64,000 nucleotides of DNA from Nocardia sp. NBC_00565 (GTDB taxonomy: Bacteria > Actinomycetota > Actinomycetes > Mycobacteriales > Mycobacteriaceae): NCBI RefSeq assembly GCF_036345915.1, contig NZ_CP107785.1, positions 4,526,001-4,590,000 of the forward strand. Reading direction: 5' to 3'. Made by a program: the position numbers and the translations under genes. How positions within the stretch are numbered: the first letter of the stretch is position 1; each line of letters starts with the position of its first letter. Below, piece after piece: positions 58,501 through 61,500 of this stretch. The notes below the pieces were generated by a model. The model saw only the letters and a program-made list of their open reading frames with translations. It ran no database searches and was not told the DNA's origin.

Positions 58501-61500
58501 CTCGATCGATTCTATGCGGGTTCCTACCCGCGGTCGGGCAACCGAGACGAAGAAGAGCTGTTCAAACGGTACGTCGTCAGTGGGATTGGTTCACCGGAAG
58601 AACGTGCGATTCGGGGTGAGATCTGCGACATCATCGGGTGGATTCCAGATGCGGTGGCGCGTTATGTGGCCCCGAATTTGCGAGACGAGACGGTACAGGA
58701 TGCATGGATGGGGATTTTGGGTGCGATCGATAACCACGTCCCCTCATCGTCGTTTACCGCCCACGCCTGGGCCAGCGGTTGCGCTGCGGTCCGCAAATAC
58801 CGGCTCGCGCGTCAGCTGCCGGATATCGACAGTCGCACCTTGCGGAAAGTCATCGCGGTGCGAGCGCACATCGGCCGGATGGTTTCCGCGGGTGAAGTTC
58901 TCGACGATAGAGAGATTGCGCGCGCGGCGAGTATTACTGTGGCCGATGTCGTGTTGGTGCGCGAGATTCTGGCTCGGCCCACCGTACAGCTGGATGCGCC
59001 GATCACGGGCAAGGATGGGTCCTGGACTCGGGAATTAACTGATCCGGCTGCTTCCGCTGGGTTTTCCCATGCTGATTTCGCGGTGGCGGTTCGTGCGGCG
59101 TTGGCTGATATGTCTGATCCCGGCGTCGCGGAGCGGTTGGTGATGATGCATCTGATGGAGGGCATGCCCTTGGCCGATGCTGCCGAACGACTGGAGTTGC
59201 AAGCCGCGGACGCAGCGGTGGTCCTCGCCGATTGTGTTGCGCGGCTGCGCAATGCATTCGATGAGCATCGACCCTCCGGGGTGACGACGAGCAAACAGGG
59301 CCCGGCACCGCTGACACGGCGGACCACGACGAGGGCGGAGCCGGATCAGCCACCTGCGCGAAGCAGCGATTCGGAGCCGGGCGAGGGCAGCCCGAAACCG
59401 GGCGGCCGCATCGGCAACCGAACGGCGGCGGACGAGGGTGGTCCGCGTGGGCTGATCGGAAGCAGGCCGTTCGAGGATTCGCCTGGTGAGCGGGCATTCG
59501 CTGGTCCCGGTTTCGAGGAACTGGTGCAGGCCGGCCTGGATTCCGGTATCGCCGAACGCTTCGTGGCAGAGGAGGCGCCGGGGGTGAAGGTCGAGGAGGT
59601 GACGTTCGACAATGGTCTGCGGGTGTTCATGGAGACCTACGTCGATCCGATAGACGCACTTGTGCAGGTGTTGCAGACCGAGGTCGCCGCCATCGTGGGT
59701 GCTCCGGTCGCCCACGCGATGCTGCACCTGGAGGATGACCGCATCTATCGGGAGCTCACCCCTGGGCAGCCGGGAGACAGTGTCGATGTTGTGGACCCGG
59801 AGGTTCTGGGCTCGCCCTCGGCCACCATGCTCGGCTTGTTCGATGCGGTGACCAGGACTCACCGGACGGCGCGCGAGTGGAGTGTGGCCGACAACGCGGT
59901 GATGGGCGGACGTTCCCGATCCGACGTCGACGCGACGCCCGGCGGTGTGTTCGCGTCGTCGTTCGTGTGGCGTGTCGACGGCCGTGAGGTATGGCTGGAC
60001 CACGCTATGCCGACGTGGGATGTCGCGGCCATTCGGGAAGCGGTGGCCTACCTCGAAGCGTGGATCTCGAATTTTCCGATGCTCGAGGAACATCGAGAGG
60101 TACTACTCGATATCCACGGTAGGTATATGGCGGCGTTGGCGCAGGTCGAGCAGCATGCCGTGCTTACCTCGGGTGAGATAGCGCATCGCGCGGGGCTCGA
60201 TGCGCAGGCGCGGGCCAAGGCGCGGTTGGTCGAGACATTCAACCTGAAGTATCCGCATGTGGCGATGGTCGGGTTCGATCATCCGGATGTGCCTGCTCAT
60301 GTTGTCGAGGAGATTCTCGGTGGGTTGGCTGAGATGTTCACCAGGTTCCCGGACCGGACCAACATCCGCGAGCTGCGGATCGACTACACGGATTCGGAGA
60401 CCACCAGCGCCAGAACGCATTACGGTCCAGGCCGGACCCCGACTATGCAGTTCAGCCTGCGCGATGCGGCCAGGTCGGCACAGGCTGTCAGACGCGGAAT
60501 CCGGTTTCTCGAATTCGGCTTGAATCCGGTCGGCGACAGGCCATTTCATTACGACGCCGTGCACCAGTTCGTGCATGCGATCGATGCCGTGGAGGGGCTG
60601 TCGAAGAATCTGCAACAAGTGCTGTCGCAGACCCATTCAGAGCTGTCGAGGCTCGGCCTGATCGACGAGCACTGGTGGACCTGGTTCGCTCGACTGCCGG
60701 AGTACGCCTTCGGAAATGAAACCAAGGCCGTACTCAACGACGTAGAGGCGCTCGCAGTCGGGTTCGCCGAGGCGGACATCCACGGCGCGGCAGTCGGGAC
60801 GCCGCAGTGGGCGATCCACGAGTACGTGACCACGGGGCGTCCGCCGCGGGTCACACCGGATCTCGAGGTCGATCTCCCCGCGCATGGGGATCCGGATTCG
60901 AATGGTTCGGGTGGACTGATCGGCAGCAGGCCACATGAGAACGATTCGCAGTCGAACGGCGAGTGGGGTGCTTGGATCAAAGCACTGCGACTCGAGCGGG
61001 CGATGACGCGGGAACAGCTCGCGCAAGCGGTGGGCCTGACGAAAAGCGCACTGTCCGGTTTCGAGACCGGGAAGCGGAAGCCGCCGCTCGGCACCTTTCA
61101 GCGGATCTGCCGAGCACTCGAGCTCGCAGGCGAGGTGCTGACCGAGGCTGTGCGACGGTTCTATCCGGATGTCGAGCTGGAAACCGATGTGGCAGCCCAT
61201 GATTCGCCGGGTCGCTGGATCGCCGCTCGTCGTAACACCAAGGGCATGAACAAGTCGGGCCTGGCACGCGCGGTCGGTGTGGACCCGACGTCCATCGGTG
61301 ATATCGAGCGCGGGGAGCATCCGCGGCCTGGACTGTTCTTGCGGATTGCCCGCGTTCTGGGTGTAGGGCAGCAAGAGCTGGCTGAGGCCGCCCGCAAGTT
61401 CTATCCGGATGTCGAGTTCGATCTCGATCCGTCCGCCTACGATCCTGGCTCGCGTGGTAGCTGGATTGCGGCGCTGCGCCATGACCGGGACATGTTCCAG

